A DNA stretch of 64,000 bases from Desulfofustis glycolicus DSM 9705 (GCF_900130015.1 NZ_FQXS01000003.1:118096-182095); one strand, 5' to 3'; shown: positions 8,208 through 20,234, counted from the stretch's first letter. Notes: a model not told the origin generated them from the sequence alone. Numbers and translations: made by a program.

Positions 8208-8975
8208 ATGGAACCGATATCCGAGCGGCAGAATTCCATTCTCGCCCTGGCCCGCGAAAGCGGTCGGGTAGAGGTGGAAGCACTGGCCGCGGCGTTCAAG
8301 GTGTCCCCCCAGACGATCCGCAAGGACCTCAACGAATTATGCGACCGCCAGCTGCTGCAGCGCATTCACGGCGGCGCCATCGTCGGTTCGAGCATCGAGA
8401 ACGTCAGTTATGAGGCCCGGCGGCTGCTCGCCCCGGCTGCCAAGAAAGCCATCGGCAAACGCACCGCCGAACTGATTCCGAACAATAGCTCGCTGTTGAT
8501 CAATATCGGCACGACCACCGAACAAGTTGCCCACGCCCTGTCCGACCACCGCGGACTCTTGGTCATATCAAACAATATCAATGCTATAGAAATCATGAAG
8601 CATTTTTCCGGCGTCGAGCTGATCATCGCCGGCGGGCATGTGCGCCGGTCGGATGGCGGCATCGTCGGTGACGCTGCAGTCGATTTCATCAACCAATTCA
8701 AGGTTGATTTCGCGGTAATCGGCGTCTCGGCGATCGATGAGGACGGCGTACTGCTCGATTACGATTTTCGCGAGGTGCGGGTCGCCCAGGCGATCATCCG
8801 GAACGCCCGTCACGTGATTTTAGTTACCGATGCAATGAAGCTGAAACGGACCGCACCGATCAGGATCGGCCACATCTCCCTGATAAACACCATCGTCATC
8901 GACGATAAGCTGCCGCAAAAACTGCATGATATCTGTTCCGAAGCAGGGGTTGCCGTGGTTCGAGCCCCCGTCTGA
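8208..8975 (+). CDS. glpR: DeoR-family repressor of glycerol genes (GlpR)
   Basis: A 255-residue DeoR-family regulator. An N-terminal winged helix-turn-helix (about residues 5-58: RQNSILALARESGRVEVEAL, then VSPQTIRKDLNEL) is followed by the DeoR C-terminal sensor domain with the sugar-phosphate-binding INIGTTTEQVAHAL segment and ISNNINAIE. DeoR/GlpR proteins release DNA when they bind a phosphorylated effector, glycerol-3-phosphate in the case of GlpR. It lies immediately upstream of glpD and the glycerol importer on the same strand, and candidate operator words are shared upstream of glpR, glpD and glpA. AGGAT precedes the ATG. The family call is firm; glycerol-3-phosphate as effector is inferred from context. 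Confidence 0.88.
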   Translation: MEPISERQNSILALARESGRVEVEALAAAFKVSPQTIRKDLNELCDRQLLQRIHGGAIVGSSIENVSYEARRLLAPAAKKAIGKRTAELIPNNSSLLINIGTTTEQVAHALSDHRGLLVISNNINAIEIMKHFSGVELIIAGGHVRRSDGGIVGDAAVDFINQFKVDFAVIGVSAIDEDGVLLDYDFREVRVAQAIIRNARHVILVTDAMKLKRTAPIRIGHISLINTIVIDDKLPQKLHDICSEAGVAVVRAPV

Positions 8976-9089
8976 GCACGGTGCCTCCGACGAACGGCAT
9001 CCGTTCCAACCATACCCCAAAAGCGCTCATATCTTATCGATATCACAAGACACACGACCCTGGTCAGGAGTTTTTTCCAGGTTTCCAAC

Positions 9090-9120
9090 ATTTTCACTTG
9101 ATTCATCGTTTTATTTCGGT
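9090..9120 (+). promoter_or_regulatory. Candidate GlpR operator upstream of glpD
   Basis: ATTTTCACTTGA at 9090-9101 is identical over 12 bases to 18464-18475 upstream of glpA, and a TTATTTCGGTT word follows at 9111-9121. It is about 110 bases before the glpD start, in the 235-base gap after glpR. Regulatory function is inferred from the shared motif. Confidence 0.45.
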
Positions 9121-9210
9121 TAATCGGTACCTATGCTTGCATTCGAAACCAATCAACAGTCTATCTGAAACAAGTTCCATCCATAATCCTTCTGCCACGG
9201 AGTAGTGGCG

Positions 9211-10728
9211 ATGCGGACAACCACCTACGATCTTGCCGTCATCGGAGGCGGTATCAACGGCTGCGGGATTGCCCGGGATGCCGCCGGCAGAGGTCTTTCG
9301 GTCTTTCTCTGCGAACAGAACGACCTGGCCAGCGGCACCTCTTCCGCATCTACCAAACTGATCCATGGCGGGCTCAGATACCTTGAATACTACGAATTCC
9401 GGCTGGTCCGGGAAGCCCTGCGAGAACGTGAAGTGCTGCTCAATGCCGCACCGCACATCATCTGGCCGCTCCGTTTTATCCTGCCGCACCACCGGGGGCT
9501 TCGTCCCGCCTGGCTGATTCGTCTCGGGCTCTTCCTCTACGACCATATCGGCGGGCGCAAGCTGCTGCCGAAAACGAAAAAAGTCGATCTGCGCCGCGAC
9601 ATCGCCGGCATGGTGCTGAAACCCGGTTATAGCCTGGCGTTCGAGTATAGCGACTGCTGGGTTCTTGACAGTCGACTGGTCATTCTCAACGCGATGGATG
9701 GTGCCGCCCGGGGAGCCGACATCCGCACCCGCTGCAGGTTGCTCAGCGCCCGTCGCGACCAGGGTGGCTGGCTGCTGTCCCTGGTCGACCAGACGTCCGG
9801 AACAGAATATCAGGTCCGTGCCAGGACCCTGGTCAACAGTTCCGGCCCCTGGCTCGACCAGCTCCTGACCCATATTGATCACGGCCAGACCCCGGAGCAC
9901 ATCCGCATGGTCAAGGGCAGTCATATCATCGTACCCCGCCTGTTCGACCACCAGCGAGCCTACATTTTCCAGAACAGTGACGGCCGGATCATCTTTGCCA
10001 TTCCCTACGAAGAGCGGTTCACGCTGATCGGCACCACCGACGTCGACTATACCGGCGCCCCGGAAGAGGTGCGGATCAGCCCGGAAGAGACCGACTATCT
10101 GTGCCGGTCGGCGTCCGAGTATTTCCGTGCCCCGATCACGCCGGCCGACGTGGTGTCCTCGTTCTCCGGCATCAGACCGCTGTTTGACGACGGCAGCAAC
10201 GAGGCCAAGGCGGCAACCAGGGATTATGTCCTGAAGCTCGACGGCGAGCGTGATGTTCCGGTACTGCTGTCGATCTACGGCGGCAAGATCACTACCTATC
10301 GTCAACTGGCCCAGTCGGTACTGAACCGGTTGGCCCCCTTCCTGCCCGCCATGGGCGGTGACTGGACCGAAACAATGCCGCTTCCCGGCGGCGATTTTGC
10401 GCCGGACCGGTTCGAGCAGGAGGTTGACCGGCTGCTCGGACATTGCCCGCTGCTGGACCGCCCCCTGGCAACCCGGCTGACGCGCTGCTACGGCACCAGG
10501 GCGCGGGACATGACCGAACGGCTGACAACCGGAGCCGACCGCGGCCCGGCCTTCGGTCACGGCCTCTATGGCTTCGAGGTTGACTACCTGATCCGTTACG
10601 AATGGGCCCGCAGCGCCGAGGATATCCTGTGGCGGCGCACCAAACTCGGACTGCTCTTCGATAACGACGAAACGGCCGCGCTGCAGGACTTCGTCGACAA
10701 ACACCCGGAGATCACCGCGCACCGTTAA
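9211..10728 (+). CDS. glpD: FAD-dependent glycerol-3-phosphate dehydrogenase
   Basis: A 505-residue flavoprotein that oxidises sn-glycerol-3-phosphate to dihydroxyacetone phosphate and feeds electrons to quinone at the membrane face. The N-terminal dinucleotide fold reads DLAVIGGGINGCGIARDAAG. It is followed by the family block SGTSSASTKLIHGGLRYLEY and, near the middle, FAIPYEERFTLIGTTDVDY and SIYGGKITTYR. An ATG at 9211 sits 8 bases after GGAG (9199-9202); the GTG at 9205 is too close to that RBS. It is the first gene of the importer operon, 17 bases before glpS, as in the rhizobial glpD-STPQUV arrangement. A second, three-subunit dehydrogenase (glpABC) is encoded further down, so this organism keeps two routes for the same oxidation. 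Confidence 0.93.
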   Translation: MRTTTYDLAVIGGGINGCGIARDAAGRGLSVFLCEQNDLASGTSSASTKLIHGGLRYLEYYEFRLVREALREREVLLNAAPHIIWPLRFILPHHRGLRPAWLIRLGLFLYDHIGGRKLLPKTKKVDLRRDIAGMVLKPGYSLAFEYSDCWVLDSRLVILNAMDGAARGADIRTRCRLLSARRDQGGWLLSLVDQTSGTEYQVRARTLVNSSGPWLDQLLTHIDHGQTPEHIRMVKGSHIIVPRLFDHQRAYIFQNSDGRIIFAIPYEERFTLIGTTDVDYTGAPEEVRISPEETDYLCRSASEYFRAPITPADVVSSFSGIRPLFDDGSNEAKAATRDYVLKLDGERDVPVLLSIYGGKITTYRQLAQSVLNRLAPFLPAMGGDWTETMPLPGGDFAPDRFEQEVDRLLGHCPLLDRPLATRLTRCYGTRARDMTERLTTGADRGPAFGHGLYGFEVDYLIRYEWARSAEDILWRRTKLGLLFDNDETAALQDFVDKHPEITAHR

Positions 10729-10745
10729 TCAACGAGGAGAACCAG

Positions 10746-11834
10746 ATGCACCTCAGTCTTCGCCAGGTCTGCAAGAAAGTCGGCAACCAGTTCCATATCG
10801 CCGATGTCTCGTTGACCTTTACCGCCGGCACCCTCAATATTCTGCTCGGGCCGACCCTGTCTGGCAAGACCTCGCTGATGCGGCTCATGGCCGGACTCGA
10901 CCGGCCAACCTCCGGCTCGATTCACGTCGACGACCGTGATGTCACCGGCGTGCCGGTGCAAAAACGCAACGTCGCGATGGTCTACCAGCAGTTCATCAAC
11001 TACCCGAACCTGACGGTCTACGAAAACATCGCCTCTCCCCTGCGGTTGGCCCGGCTACCGAAACACGAGATCGACCGAAGGGTCGACAAGGTCGCCGACC
11101 TGCTCAAGCTGGCCCCGCTGCTGCACCGCTCACCGCTGGAACTGTCCGGCGGCCAGCAGCAACGCACCGCTCTGGCCCGGGCTCTGGTCAAGGAGGCGGC
11201 GCTGGTGCTGCTCGACGAACCCCTGGCCAACCTCGACTACAAGCTGCGCGAGGAACTGCGTGAAGAATTGCCGCGCATCTTCACCGCCACCGGCTCGATT
11301 TTCGTCTATGCCACCACCGAGCCGTCCGAGGCCCTGCTGCTCGGCGGTGCCACCGCGACATTGCACGAGGGGCGGGTCACCCAGTTCGGCCCGACCGTCG
11401 ATGTCTACAACCGGCCGGAAAACCTGATCAGCGCCGAACTCTTTTCCGACCCGCCGCTCAACACCCTGCCGGTCACCAAACTGAACAACTCGATGCTCTA
11501 CAAGAGCCAGGTCGAACTTCCGCTCATCGACCGGATGCCCGAGCTGCCTGACGGCACCTACACCGTCGCCTTCCGCCCCCACCACCTCTTTCTGCAGCGC
11601 CCGTCGCCAGCGGCCATCGGGGTACGGGCCGAGGTGGTGATTGCGGAAATTACCGGCTCGGAGAGCTACATCCACGTCGATGTCGCCGGTGTGCGCTGGG
11701 TCCTGCTGGCGCCGGGAATCCATGCTCACGAGGTCGGCAGCGCCATCGAGGTTTTTCTCGAACCGACGACCTTTTATATCTTCGACCGCCACGACCGGCT
11801 GGTCGTCAGCCCGAAACTCCAAACCACGCGGTAA
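10746..11834 (+). CDS. glpS: Glycerol ABC importer, ATPase subunit GlpS
   Basis: A 362-residue nucleotide-binding subunit of the GlpSTPQV glycerol importer. Walker A is G35-PTLSGKT, the signature LSGGQQQR starts at L133, and Walker B LVLLDEP is at 153-159. The residue that is histidine in the H-loop (canonical YVTHDQ) is threonine here (T191 in VYATTEPSEA). GlpS should therefore contribute a weakened catalytic half-site while offering an intact signature to its partner GlpT. A C-terminal TOBE-like regulatory region follows from about 240 (YTVAFRPHHL and GVRAEVVIAEITGSESY). The gene follows glpD by 17 bases with GAGGAGA as RBS and precedes glpT by 12 bases. ATPase family is certain; glycerol as substrate rests on the full synteny with rhizobial glp. 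Confidence 0.88.
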   Translation: MHLSLRQVCKKVGNQFHIADVSLTFTAGTLNILLGPTLSGKTSLMRLMAGLDRPTSGSIHVDDRDVTGVPVQKRNVAMVYQQFINYPNLTVYENIASPLRLARLPKHEIDRRVDKVADLLKLAPLLHRSPLELSGGQQQRTALARALVKEAALVLLDEPLANLDYKLREELREELPRIFTATGSIFVYATTEPSEALLLGGATATLHEGRVTQFGPTVDVYNRPENLISAELFSDPPLNTLPVTKLNNSMLYKSQVELPLIDRMPELPDGTYTVAFRPHHLFLQRPSPAAIGVRAEVVIAEITGSESYIHVDVAGVRWVLLAPGIHAHEVGSAIEVFLEPTTFYIFDRHDRLVVSPKLQTTR

Positions 11835-11846
11835 CCGGAGGAGCTC

Positions 11847-12935
11847 ATGGCCACGATCACCCTGAACGATATCGCCCACTGCTACAGCGGTCCGTCGGAC
11901 GACCCGGACGACTATGCCCTGAAGCAGCTCAACCTGGCCTGGCGCGACGGCGGCGCCTACGCGCTGCTCGGCCCGTCCGGCTGCGGTAAGACCACGCTGC
12001 TCAACATCATCTCCGGCCTGCTCATCCCGACCAAGGGCCGGGTATTGTTCAACGAACAGGATGTGACCAGCCGGCCTACCGAGCAACGCAACATCGCCCA
12101 GATCTTCCAATTCCCGGTCATCTACGACACCATGACCGTTTTTGAGAACCTGGCCTTCCCATTGAAAAACCGAGGGCGAAGCAAAAAAGAAATCGATCCC
12201 CGCGTCATCGAGCTCGCCCGAATGCTCGACCTGGAGGACAATCTGCACACCAAGGCCTGCCACCTGACCGCCGACGCCAAGCAGAAGATCTCGCTGGGTC
12301 GCGGCCTGATCCGCCAATCGGTCAACGCCATCCTTTTCGACGAGCCGCTGACGGTCATCGACCCGCAGCTCAAATGGCAATTACGCGCCCAACTCAAATC
12401 CCTGCATAAACAATTCGGCTTCACGATGATCTACGTGACCCACGATCAGACCGAGGCCCTGACGTTTGCCGACGAGGTCGTCGTCATGTACGAGGGCGAG
12501 GTCGTCCAGGTCGGCACGCCCGAGGCACTGTTTGAACGGCCGGAGCACACCTTCGTCGGCTACTTCATCGGTTCGCCCGGCATGAATATCGTGCCCTGCG
12601 CCGTCGACGGCGACCGGTTGCGACTCAACGGCCACGAGATTCGCCTGGGACAACGCTATCCGGCACCGCCGCCGGGTGCCCGGGTGGAACTGGGCATCAG
12701 GCCCGAATATCTGCGGCTGCAGCCACCCGACCGGGACGGGTTGTCGGTTGCCATTGTCCGGGTCGACAATGTCGGCCGCCATCAGGTGGCTCGGGTGGCA
12801 CTCGGCGAGCAATTGTTCAACGTCGTCGCCGCCGATCTGTCCGGCCTGACCGGTGATCGTGCCAGCCTGGTGATCGATCCGGCCCGGGCCAACGTCTACG
12901 TCAACGATCAGCTGTACCGAGGAGCGACATCATGA
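11847..12935 (+). CDS. glpT: Glycerol ABC importer, ATPase subunit GlpT
   Basis: A 362-residue ATPase partner of GlpS; the name is that of the rhizobial ABC system, not the E. coli glycerol-3-phosphate permease GlpT. Walker A is G42-PSGCGKTT, Walker B AILFDEP is at 161-167, and the H-loop histidine H199 is intact in YVTHDQTEAL. The ABC signature, however, is degenerate: the LSGGQ position reads LTADAKQ at 140-146. Paired with GlpS, whose signature is normal but whose H-loop lacks histidine, one composite ATP site would be complete and the other doubly degenerate. A C-terminal TOBE-like domain with VELGIRPEYLRLQ is present. The stop codon overlaps the glpP start (ATGA). GGAGGAG precedes the ATG. 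Confidence 0.88.
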   Translation: MATITLNDIAHCYSGPSDDPDDYALKQLNLAWRDGGAYALLGPSGCGKTTLLNIISGLLIPTKGRVLFNEQDVTSRPTEQRNIAQIFQFPVIYDTMTVFENLAFPLKNRGRSKKEIDPRVIELARMLDLEDNLHTKACHLTADAKQKISLGRGLIRQSVNAILFDEPLTVIDPQLKWQLRAQLKSLHKQFGFTMIYVTHDQTEALTFADEVVVMYEGEVVQVGTPEALFERPEHTFVGYFIGSPGMNIVPCAVDGDRLRLNGHEIRLGQRYPAPPPGARVELGIRPEYLRLQPPDRDGLSVAIVRVDNVGRHQVARVALGEQLFNVVAADLSGLTGDRASLVIDPARANVYVNDQLYRGATS

Positions 12936-13819
12936 TTGCCAAACAGCAGAACCAGAAGGCCTGGTTCATGGTCCTGCCGGTCTTTCTGTTGGTCGCCTTC
13001 AGCGCCGTGATCCCGCTGATGACCGTGGTCAACTATTCGGTGCAGGACACCTTCGGCAATAACCAGTTCTTCTGGGCCGGCGTCGACTGGTTCCGCAACC
13101 TGGTCCATTCGGAACGATTTCACAGCGCCTTTCTCAGGCAACTGCTCTTTTCCGGCATTATCCTGGCCATCGAGATCCCGCTCGGTATCCTGATCGCACT
13201 CAGCATGCCGCGCCGCGGCTGGGGCGTGCCGGTCTGTCTGATCACGATGGCCCTGCCGCTGCTCATCCCCTGGAACGTGGTCGGCACCATCTGGCAGATC
13301 TTCGGCCGGGTCGATATCGGCCTGCTCGGCTACAGCCTGACGGCGCTCGGCATCGACTACAACTACACGCAGGACCCGCTTGCCGCCTGGTTCACCGTCG
13401 TCATCATGGACATCTGGCACTGGACGAGCCTGGTCGTCCTGCTCTGCTACGCCGGCCTCTGCTCGATTCCCGACGCCTATTACCAGGCAGCCCGGATCGA
13501 CGGAGCCTCGCGACTGGCCATCTTCCGCTATATCCAGCTGCCGAAGATGCAGCGGGTCCTGCTGATCGCCTTTCTGCTGCGTTTCATGGACAGCTTCATG
13601 ATCTATACCGAACCCTTCGTCATCACCGGCGGCGGCCCCGGCAATTCGACCACCTTCCTGTCCATCGACCTGGTTAAACTCGCCGTCGGCCAATTCGACC
13701 TCGGCCCGGCCGCCGCGATGTCCCTGATCTACTTCCTGGTCATCCTGCTGCTCTGCTACGTGTTTTACACGGTGATGAGCAATATCGGCATGGAAAGCAC
13801 CAATCACGGAGGTTCCTGA
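12932..13819 (+). CDS. glpP: Glycerol ABC importer, permease GlpP
   Basis: A 295-residue inner-membrane permease of the MalF/UgpA type. Hydrophobic segments are visible at about 11-30 (WFMVLPVFLLVAFSAVIPL), 70-90, 105-125, 155-180, 205-225 and 265-285. The cytoplasmic coupling EAA-like loop is present as YYQAARIDGASRLAIFRYIQ. It would form the membrane channel as a heterodimer with GlpQ. It starts at an ATGA overlap with glpT and ends one base before glpQ, so the operon is tightly packed. An RBS-like GAGGAG lies upstream. Substrate is inferred from the operon. Confidence 0.88.
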   Translation: MIAKQQNQKAWFMVLPVFLLVAFSAVIPLMTVVNYSVQDTFGNNQFFWAGVDWFRNLVHSERFHSAFLRQLLFSGIILAIEIPLGILIALSMPRRGWGVPVCLITMALPLLIPWNVVGTIWQIFGRVDIGLLGYSLTALGIDYNYTQDPLAAWFTVVIMDIWHWTSLVVLLCYAGLCSIPDAYYQAARIDGASRLAIFRYIQLPKMQRVLLIAFLLRFMDSFMIYTEPFVITGGGPGNSTTFLSIDLVKLAVGQFDLGPAAAMSLIYFLVILLLCYVFYTVMSNIGMESTNHGGS

Positions 13820-13820
13820 G

Positions 13821-14618
<798 letters not shown>

Positions 14619-14631
14619 GGGAGGAGCAATT

Positions 14632-14916
14632 ATGAATCTGAATTGGATGGCCTGGACCGTACCGACCGCCACCTTTTTCATTGTCATCTTCTGCCTGCTG
14701 GTAGCCATGACCGTCTGGGAGATCCGGCGGCCCGGCGGCGCACCGCGCGTCGGTCTGTTGCGCTTCGAGACGACCCGCGGCGACCGGTTGTTTATTTCCC
14801 TGCTCGGTTCGGCCTATATCCACATCCTGTGGCTGGCGCTTTTCCCCGCTCTCAGCTTGTGGTGGGCCTTCGCCTTTTCCTTCCTGTACGCCCTGGCGGT
14901 GTTCAGGTGGGTTTAA
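14632..14916 (+). CDS. glpU: Small membrane protein GlpU (DUF2160)
   Basis: A 94-residue integral membrane protein with hydrophobic segments at about 7-28, 53-72 and 75-92. The N-terminus (MNLNWMAWTVPTATFFIVIF), the central WEIRRPGG and the RGDRLF block fit the DUF2160 family. Members sit between the permease and binding-protein genes of GlpSTPQV operons and are called GlpU in rhizobia. The biochemical role is unknown; the constant position suggests an accessory part of the importer. It follows glpQ by 13 bases with a GGGAGGAG RBS. Confidence 0.85.
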   Translation: MNLNWMAWTVPTATFFIVIFCLLVAMTVWEIRRPGGAPRVGLLRFETTRGDRLFISLLGSAYIHILWLALFPALSLWWAFAFSFLYALAVFRWV

Positions 14917-14992
14917 TTGTCCTGGTAGCACCGTTCCGCACCCCCCGCGGGTACCTGCGGAAAAACCGTACCATCAAAGAGGAGGTTAACCG

Positions 14993-16714
<1,722 letters not shown>

Positions 16715-16736
16715 TCACTGGCAGCTGCTTGATTGA

Positions 16737-16771
16737 CGGTGGGACAGGTCAACACCTGTCTCACCGTTGGT
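16737..16771 (+). repeat. Dispersed inverted repeat family A, copy 2
   Basis: A 13-bp stem, CGGTGGGACAGGT at 16737-16749 against ACCTGTCTCACCG at 16754-16766 (one G-U pair), with a CAAC loop and a GTTGG flank shared with copies 1 and 3. It lies in the glpV-glpK gap. Confidence 0.75.
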
Positions 16772-16778
16772 TGTTTTG

Positions 16779-16815
16779 CGGGGGACAGGTTGAAACCAGT
16801 CCCGCCGTTGGTTTT
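16779..16815 (+). repeat. Dispersed inverted repeat family A, copy 3
   Basis: It is a direct repeat of copy 2: GCGGGGGACAGGTT, a short A-rich loop, then ACCAGTCCCGCCGTTGG. One arm has an internal mismatch. Together with copy 2 it makes a two-hairpin cluster between glpV and glpK, immediately before the glpK RBS. Confidence 0.75.
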
Positions 16816-16839
16816 TGATTGTTGCGCAAGGAGCACACT

Positions 16840-18330
16840 ATGCCGTCGCATTTACTCGCCATCGATCAGGGTACCACGTCGAGCCGGGCCATCGTCTTTA
16901 ACGATCGCCTGGAAATCATCGCCTCAGCCCAGCAAGAGTTCTCGCAATATTTCCCGCACTCGGGCTGGGTCGAGCACGATGCCGAAGAGATCTGGGACTC
17001 CACGCTGGCCACCTGCCGCCAGGCCCTCGAGCGCTCCGGCCTGGCCGCGGCCGACATTGCTGCAATCGGTATCACCAACCAGCGGGAGACCGTCGTCGTC
17101 TGGGACCGGCAGACCGGCAAAGCGATTCACAAGGCGATCGTCTGGCAGGACCGACGCACCTCGGGGCTCTGCGACGAGTTGCGCGCGGCCGGCCACGACC
17201 CGATGATAACCGCCAAGACCGGACTGCTGCTCGATTCCTATTTCTCGGCGACCAAGATCAAATGGCTGCTCGACCAGGTCCCCGGCGCCCGCGAAGAAGC
17301 GGCGGCCGGCCGGCTCGCCTGCGGCACGGTCGATAGTTTTCTGCTCTGGCGGTTGACCGCCGGCAAGGTGCATGCCACCGACGCGACCAACGCCTGCCGG
17401 ACCATGCTCTACAACATCTACGAAAATCACTGGGACGAGGAATTGCTCGCGCTGCTCGACATTCCCGCCGCGCTGCTGCCCGAGGTAAAAAACTCCTGCG
17501 ACGATTTCGGCTCGACCGAACCCGCTCTCTTCGGCAGCTCGATCGCCGTCGGCGGTATCGCCGGTGACCAGCAGGCGGCCCTGATCGGCCAGGCCTGCTT
17601 TCGCCCGGGCATGATCAAGTCGACCTACGGCACCGGCTGTTTTATCGTCCTCAACACCGGCGAACGTCCGGTGGTATCCACCAACCGGTTGTTGACCACC
17701 ATCGGATACCGTCTCGACGGCCGCAACACCTATGCCCTGGAGGGTTCGATTTTTGTCGCCGGAGCCGCGGTGCAATGGATGCGCGACGCGATGGGCATCA
17801 TCGAATCGGCGGCCGACACCGGCAAACTGGCTCGCCAGGCCGACATCAATCAGGACGTCTATCTGGTTCCGGCCTTCACCGGTCTCGGCGCCCCCTACTG
17901 GGATGCCGACGCGCGCGGGGCTATCTTCGGCATCACCCGGGCGACCGGCCCGGCCGAATTGTCCAAGGCGGCCCTGGAATCGGTCTGCTTCCAGACCCGT
18001 GATCTGCTCGAGGCGATGCGCGGTGACTGGCCGGCAATGGGTGACACGGTGCTCCGGGTCGACGGCGGCATGGTCGCCTCCAACTACACCATGCAGTTTC
18101 TCGCCGACATCCTCGATGCCCCGGTCGATCGACCGGCAATACTTGAAACCACCGCCCTCGGAGCCGCCTACCTGGCCGGTCTGTTCAAGGGTCTGGTACC
18201 ATCGCCAGAACGGTTCGTCGATGACTGGAAACGCGACAAACGATTCACCCCGGCACTGGACGAAGAGATCCGCAACCGGAAATATGCCGGCTGGCAAGAT
18301 GCGGTCCGCCGGACCCTGACGACATCATAA
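16840..18330 (+). CDS. glpK: Glycerol kinase
   Basis: A 496-residue FGGY-family kinase that makes sn-glycerol-3-phosphate from glycerol and ATP. The N-terminal phosphate-binding [15 protein letters not shown], the substrate-binding region [19 protein letters not shown], the [10 protein letters not shown] segment, the STYGTGCF block and a C-terminal [12 protein letters not shown] are all typical GlpK sequence. Length is that of the family. The ATG at 16840 has AAGGAG 8 bases upstream; a TTG at 16819 is rejected. It traps the glycerol imported by GlpSTPQUV and supplies substrate for GlpD and GlpABC. Two repeat hairpins separate it from glpV, and a 248-base gap with candidate operators separates it from glpA. 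Confidence 0.95.
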   Translation: MPSHLLAIDQGTTSSRAIVFNDRLEIIASAQQEFSQYFPHSGWVEHDAEEIWDSTLATCRQALERSGLAAADIAAIGITNQRETVVVWDRQTGKAIHKAIVWQDRRTSGLCDELRAAGHDPMITAKTGLLLDSYFSATKIKWLLDQVPGAREEAAAGRLACGTVDSFLLWRLTAGKVHATDATNACRTMLYNIYENHWDEELLALLDIPAALLPEVKNSCDDFGSTEPALFGSSIAVGGIAGDQQAALIGQACFRPGMIKSTYGTGCFIVLNTGERPVVSTNRLLTTIGYRLDGRNTYALEGSIFVAGAAVQWMRDAMGIIESAADTGKLARQADINQDVYLVPAFTGLGAPYWDADARGAIFGITRATGPAELSKAALESVCFQTRDLLEAMRGDWPAMGDTVLRVDGGMVASNYTMQFLADILDAPVDRPAILETTALGAAYLAGLFKGLVPSPERFVDDWKRDKRFTPALDEEIRNRKYAGWQDAVRRTLTTS

Positions 18331-18421
18331 TCGCCCTCAATCTGCTGCTCTGAGCGCAGCAGGAAGACGACGAACTGCGACATGGCCGGTTGGCCGGCGA
18401 TGGAGCAAAACCGACGATGAC

Positions 18422-18475
18422 TTTCGTTATTTGTTTTTTAGGGTTTCGTTTGAGCGTTAATATATTTTCACTTGA
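18422..18475 (+). promoter_or_regulatory. Candidate GlpR operators upstream of glpA
   Basis: TTTCGTTATT (18422-18431), TTTCGTTTGA (18444-18453) and ATTTTCACTTGA (18464-18475) lie within 54 bases, about 100 bases before glpA. The first is found reverse-complemented in the glpR promoter and the last is identical to a site before glpD. This suggests that glpABC forms a separate transcription unit under the same repressor. Confidence 0.45.
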
Positions 18476-18578
18476 ACTTTTCCGGCCGACAGGATACAAC
18501 AGGCCATGAGTCAGACATCCTTCTTCCGCCGCGTTTTTCGGCTGAATCATAGCTCAACAGCAGCATTCATTGACTGAT

Positions 18579-20234
18579 ATGGAACCGAGCACCTCCCGCT
18601 TTTCCGAACCCGCGCACGACACGGTGGAGACCGATGTGCTGATCGTCGGCGGCGGTATGACCGGTGCCGGCATCATGCGCGATCTCGCACTGCGCGGTAT
18701 CCACAGCACGTTGATCGATCGCCGGGATCTCTGCGCCGGCGCTTCCGGCGGCAACCACGGTCTGCTCCATTCCGGCGCCCGCTATGTATCCAATGATCGC
18801 GAGTCGGCGGTCCAATGCCGCCGAGAAAATGTGCTGCTGAGACGCCTCGCCCGACGATGCATCGAGCCTACCGGCGGCCTGTTTGTCGCTATCGACGGCG
18901 ACGACCCCGATTTTGCGGCCGCCTTCCCCCAGTGGTGCAGCGTCGCCGGCATCGCCTGTGAACTGGTAACCCCGGACGAGGCGCGCCGGCTGGAACCCCA
19001 TCTTTCAGAACGGATCATCGCAGCCTACCGGGTGGACGACGCCACCGTCGATCCGTTTCGCCTAGCCCTGCAGCACGTGGCCCATGCCGGCAGCCTGACC
19101 GGCAGCAGCTATCGTCCGCACAGCGACCTGATCGCTTTTGATCACGACAACGACCAACTCACCTCGGCCATCTGTCGCGACAGCCGGACCGGCGCTCTGC
19201 TGCGCATCCGCGCCCGGCAATTCGTCAACGCCGGCGGCGCCTGGGCCGGACGGATCGCGCAGCTCGCCGGTTGCCCGGACGTGCACCTGCGCTACTCCAA
19301 GGGGACATTGTTGATCAGCCATGACCGGCTGACCAATCATGTCGTCAACCGCCTGCGCCCCCCTGCGGACGGTGATATTCTGGTACCCGGCGGCACCGTT
19401 TCGGTGCTCGGCACCACCTCGCTCCGCATCGACGATCCGGATCTGGCCGTCCCGACCGTGGCGGAAGTCGATCGCAACATCGCCGAGGGCGCCATGATGC
19501 TTCCCGTTCTGGCCACCACCCGCTACCTGCGCGCCTTTTCGCGGGTGCGACCGCTGCTGCCGGCAGGAGACGACGGTGACGACCGTCACGCCGTTCGCGG
19601 CTTTGCGCTGTATGATCACCAGGGCGACGGCCTCACTAATTTCTGCACCATCACCGGCGGCAAACTGACCACCTTCCGGCTGATGGCTCAGCAGGCCGCC
19701 GACCTGGTGGCCGCCCGGCTCGGCAACACCACCTCGGGCCGAACCGACACCACCCCGCTGCCGGAAGACGACAGCTGCCGCTGGACCGAACCGGGCGCCG
19801 CCCCACGCTACTGGCACCTGGCCGGCAACCGTGACGACATGGTCCTGTGCGAATGTGAAATGGTACCGCAGTCGGCCATCGACGAGATCGTCCGCTGCGC
19901 TCCCGGCGCCGAAGAGGAGATGACCCTCGAGGCCATCGCGCTGCGCTCGCGGGCCGGCAAGGGCCCCTGCCAAGGCTCTTTCTGCGGTATCCGGATCGCC
20001 TCCTATCTCTACGATCGCGGTCATTACCGCGATCGAACCGGCCTGCAGCACATGCGCGATTTCTTCAACGAGCGCTTCAAGGGCATGCGCACCGTTATCC
20101 GGGGACCGCAGGCAGCCCAGATGGAACTCGCCGAAGCCCTGCACTGCGGGGTACTCGGCCTCGACGCGCTGGACGATGAGGACGATCGCGACCCGCTGAC
20201 GCAGCGACTGGAAACCGGAGCAACCGATGACTAA
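18579..20234 (+). CDS. glpA: Anaerobic glycerol-3-phosphate dehydrogenase subunit A
   Basis: A 551-residue catalytic flavoprotein of the GlpABC complex. The FAD-binding fold begins with DVLIVGGGMTGAGI (19-32) and is followed by SGGNHGLLHSGARYVSND. GlpA is distinguished from GlpD by its C-terminal BFD-like [2Fe-2S] domain: Cys residues at 424 and 426 (LCECEM) and 464 and 469 (GPCQGSFCG) are in place. It oxidises glycerol-3-phosphate and passes electrons through GlpB/GlpC to menaquinone. The start is uncertain: a TTG at 18570 and an ATG at 18579 are both in frame and neither has a strong RBS; I chose the ATG. Its stop overlaps the glpB start. Confidence 0.93.
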   Translation: MEPSTSRFSEPAHDTVETDVLIVGGGMTGAGIMRDLALRGIHSTLIDRRDLCAGASGGNHGLLHSGARYVSNDRESAVQCRRENVLLRRLARRCIEPTGGLFVAIDGDDPDFAAAFPQWCSVAGIACELVTPDEARRLEPHLSERIIAAYRVDDATVDPFRLALQHVAHAGSLTGSSYRPHSDLIAFDHDNDQLTSAICRDSRTGALLRIRARQFVNAGGAWAGRIAQLAGCPDVHLRYSKGTLLISHDRLTNHVVNRLRPPADGDILVPGGTVSVLGTTSLRIDDPDLAVPTVAEVDRNIAEGAMMLPVLATTRYLRAFSRVRPLLPAGDDGDDRHAVRGFALYDHQGDGLTNFCTITGGKLTTFRLMAQQAADLVAARLGNTTSGRTDTTPLPEDDSCRWTEPGAAPRYWHLAGNRDDMVLCECEMVPQSAIDEIVRCAPGAEEEMTLEAIALRSRAGKGPCQGSFCGIRIASYLYDRGHYRDRTGLQHMRDFFNERFKGMRTVIRGPQAAQMELAEALHCGVLGLDALDDEDDRDPLTQRLETGATDD

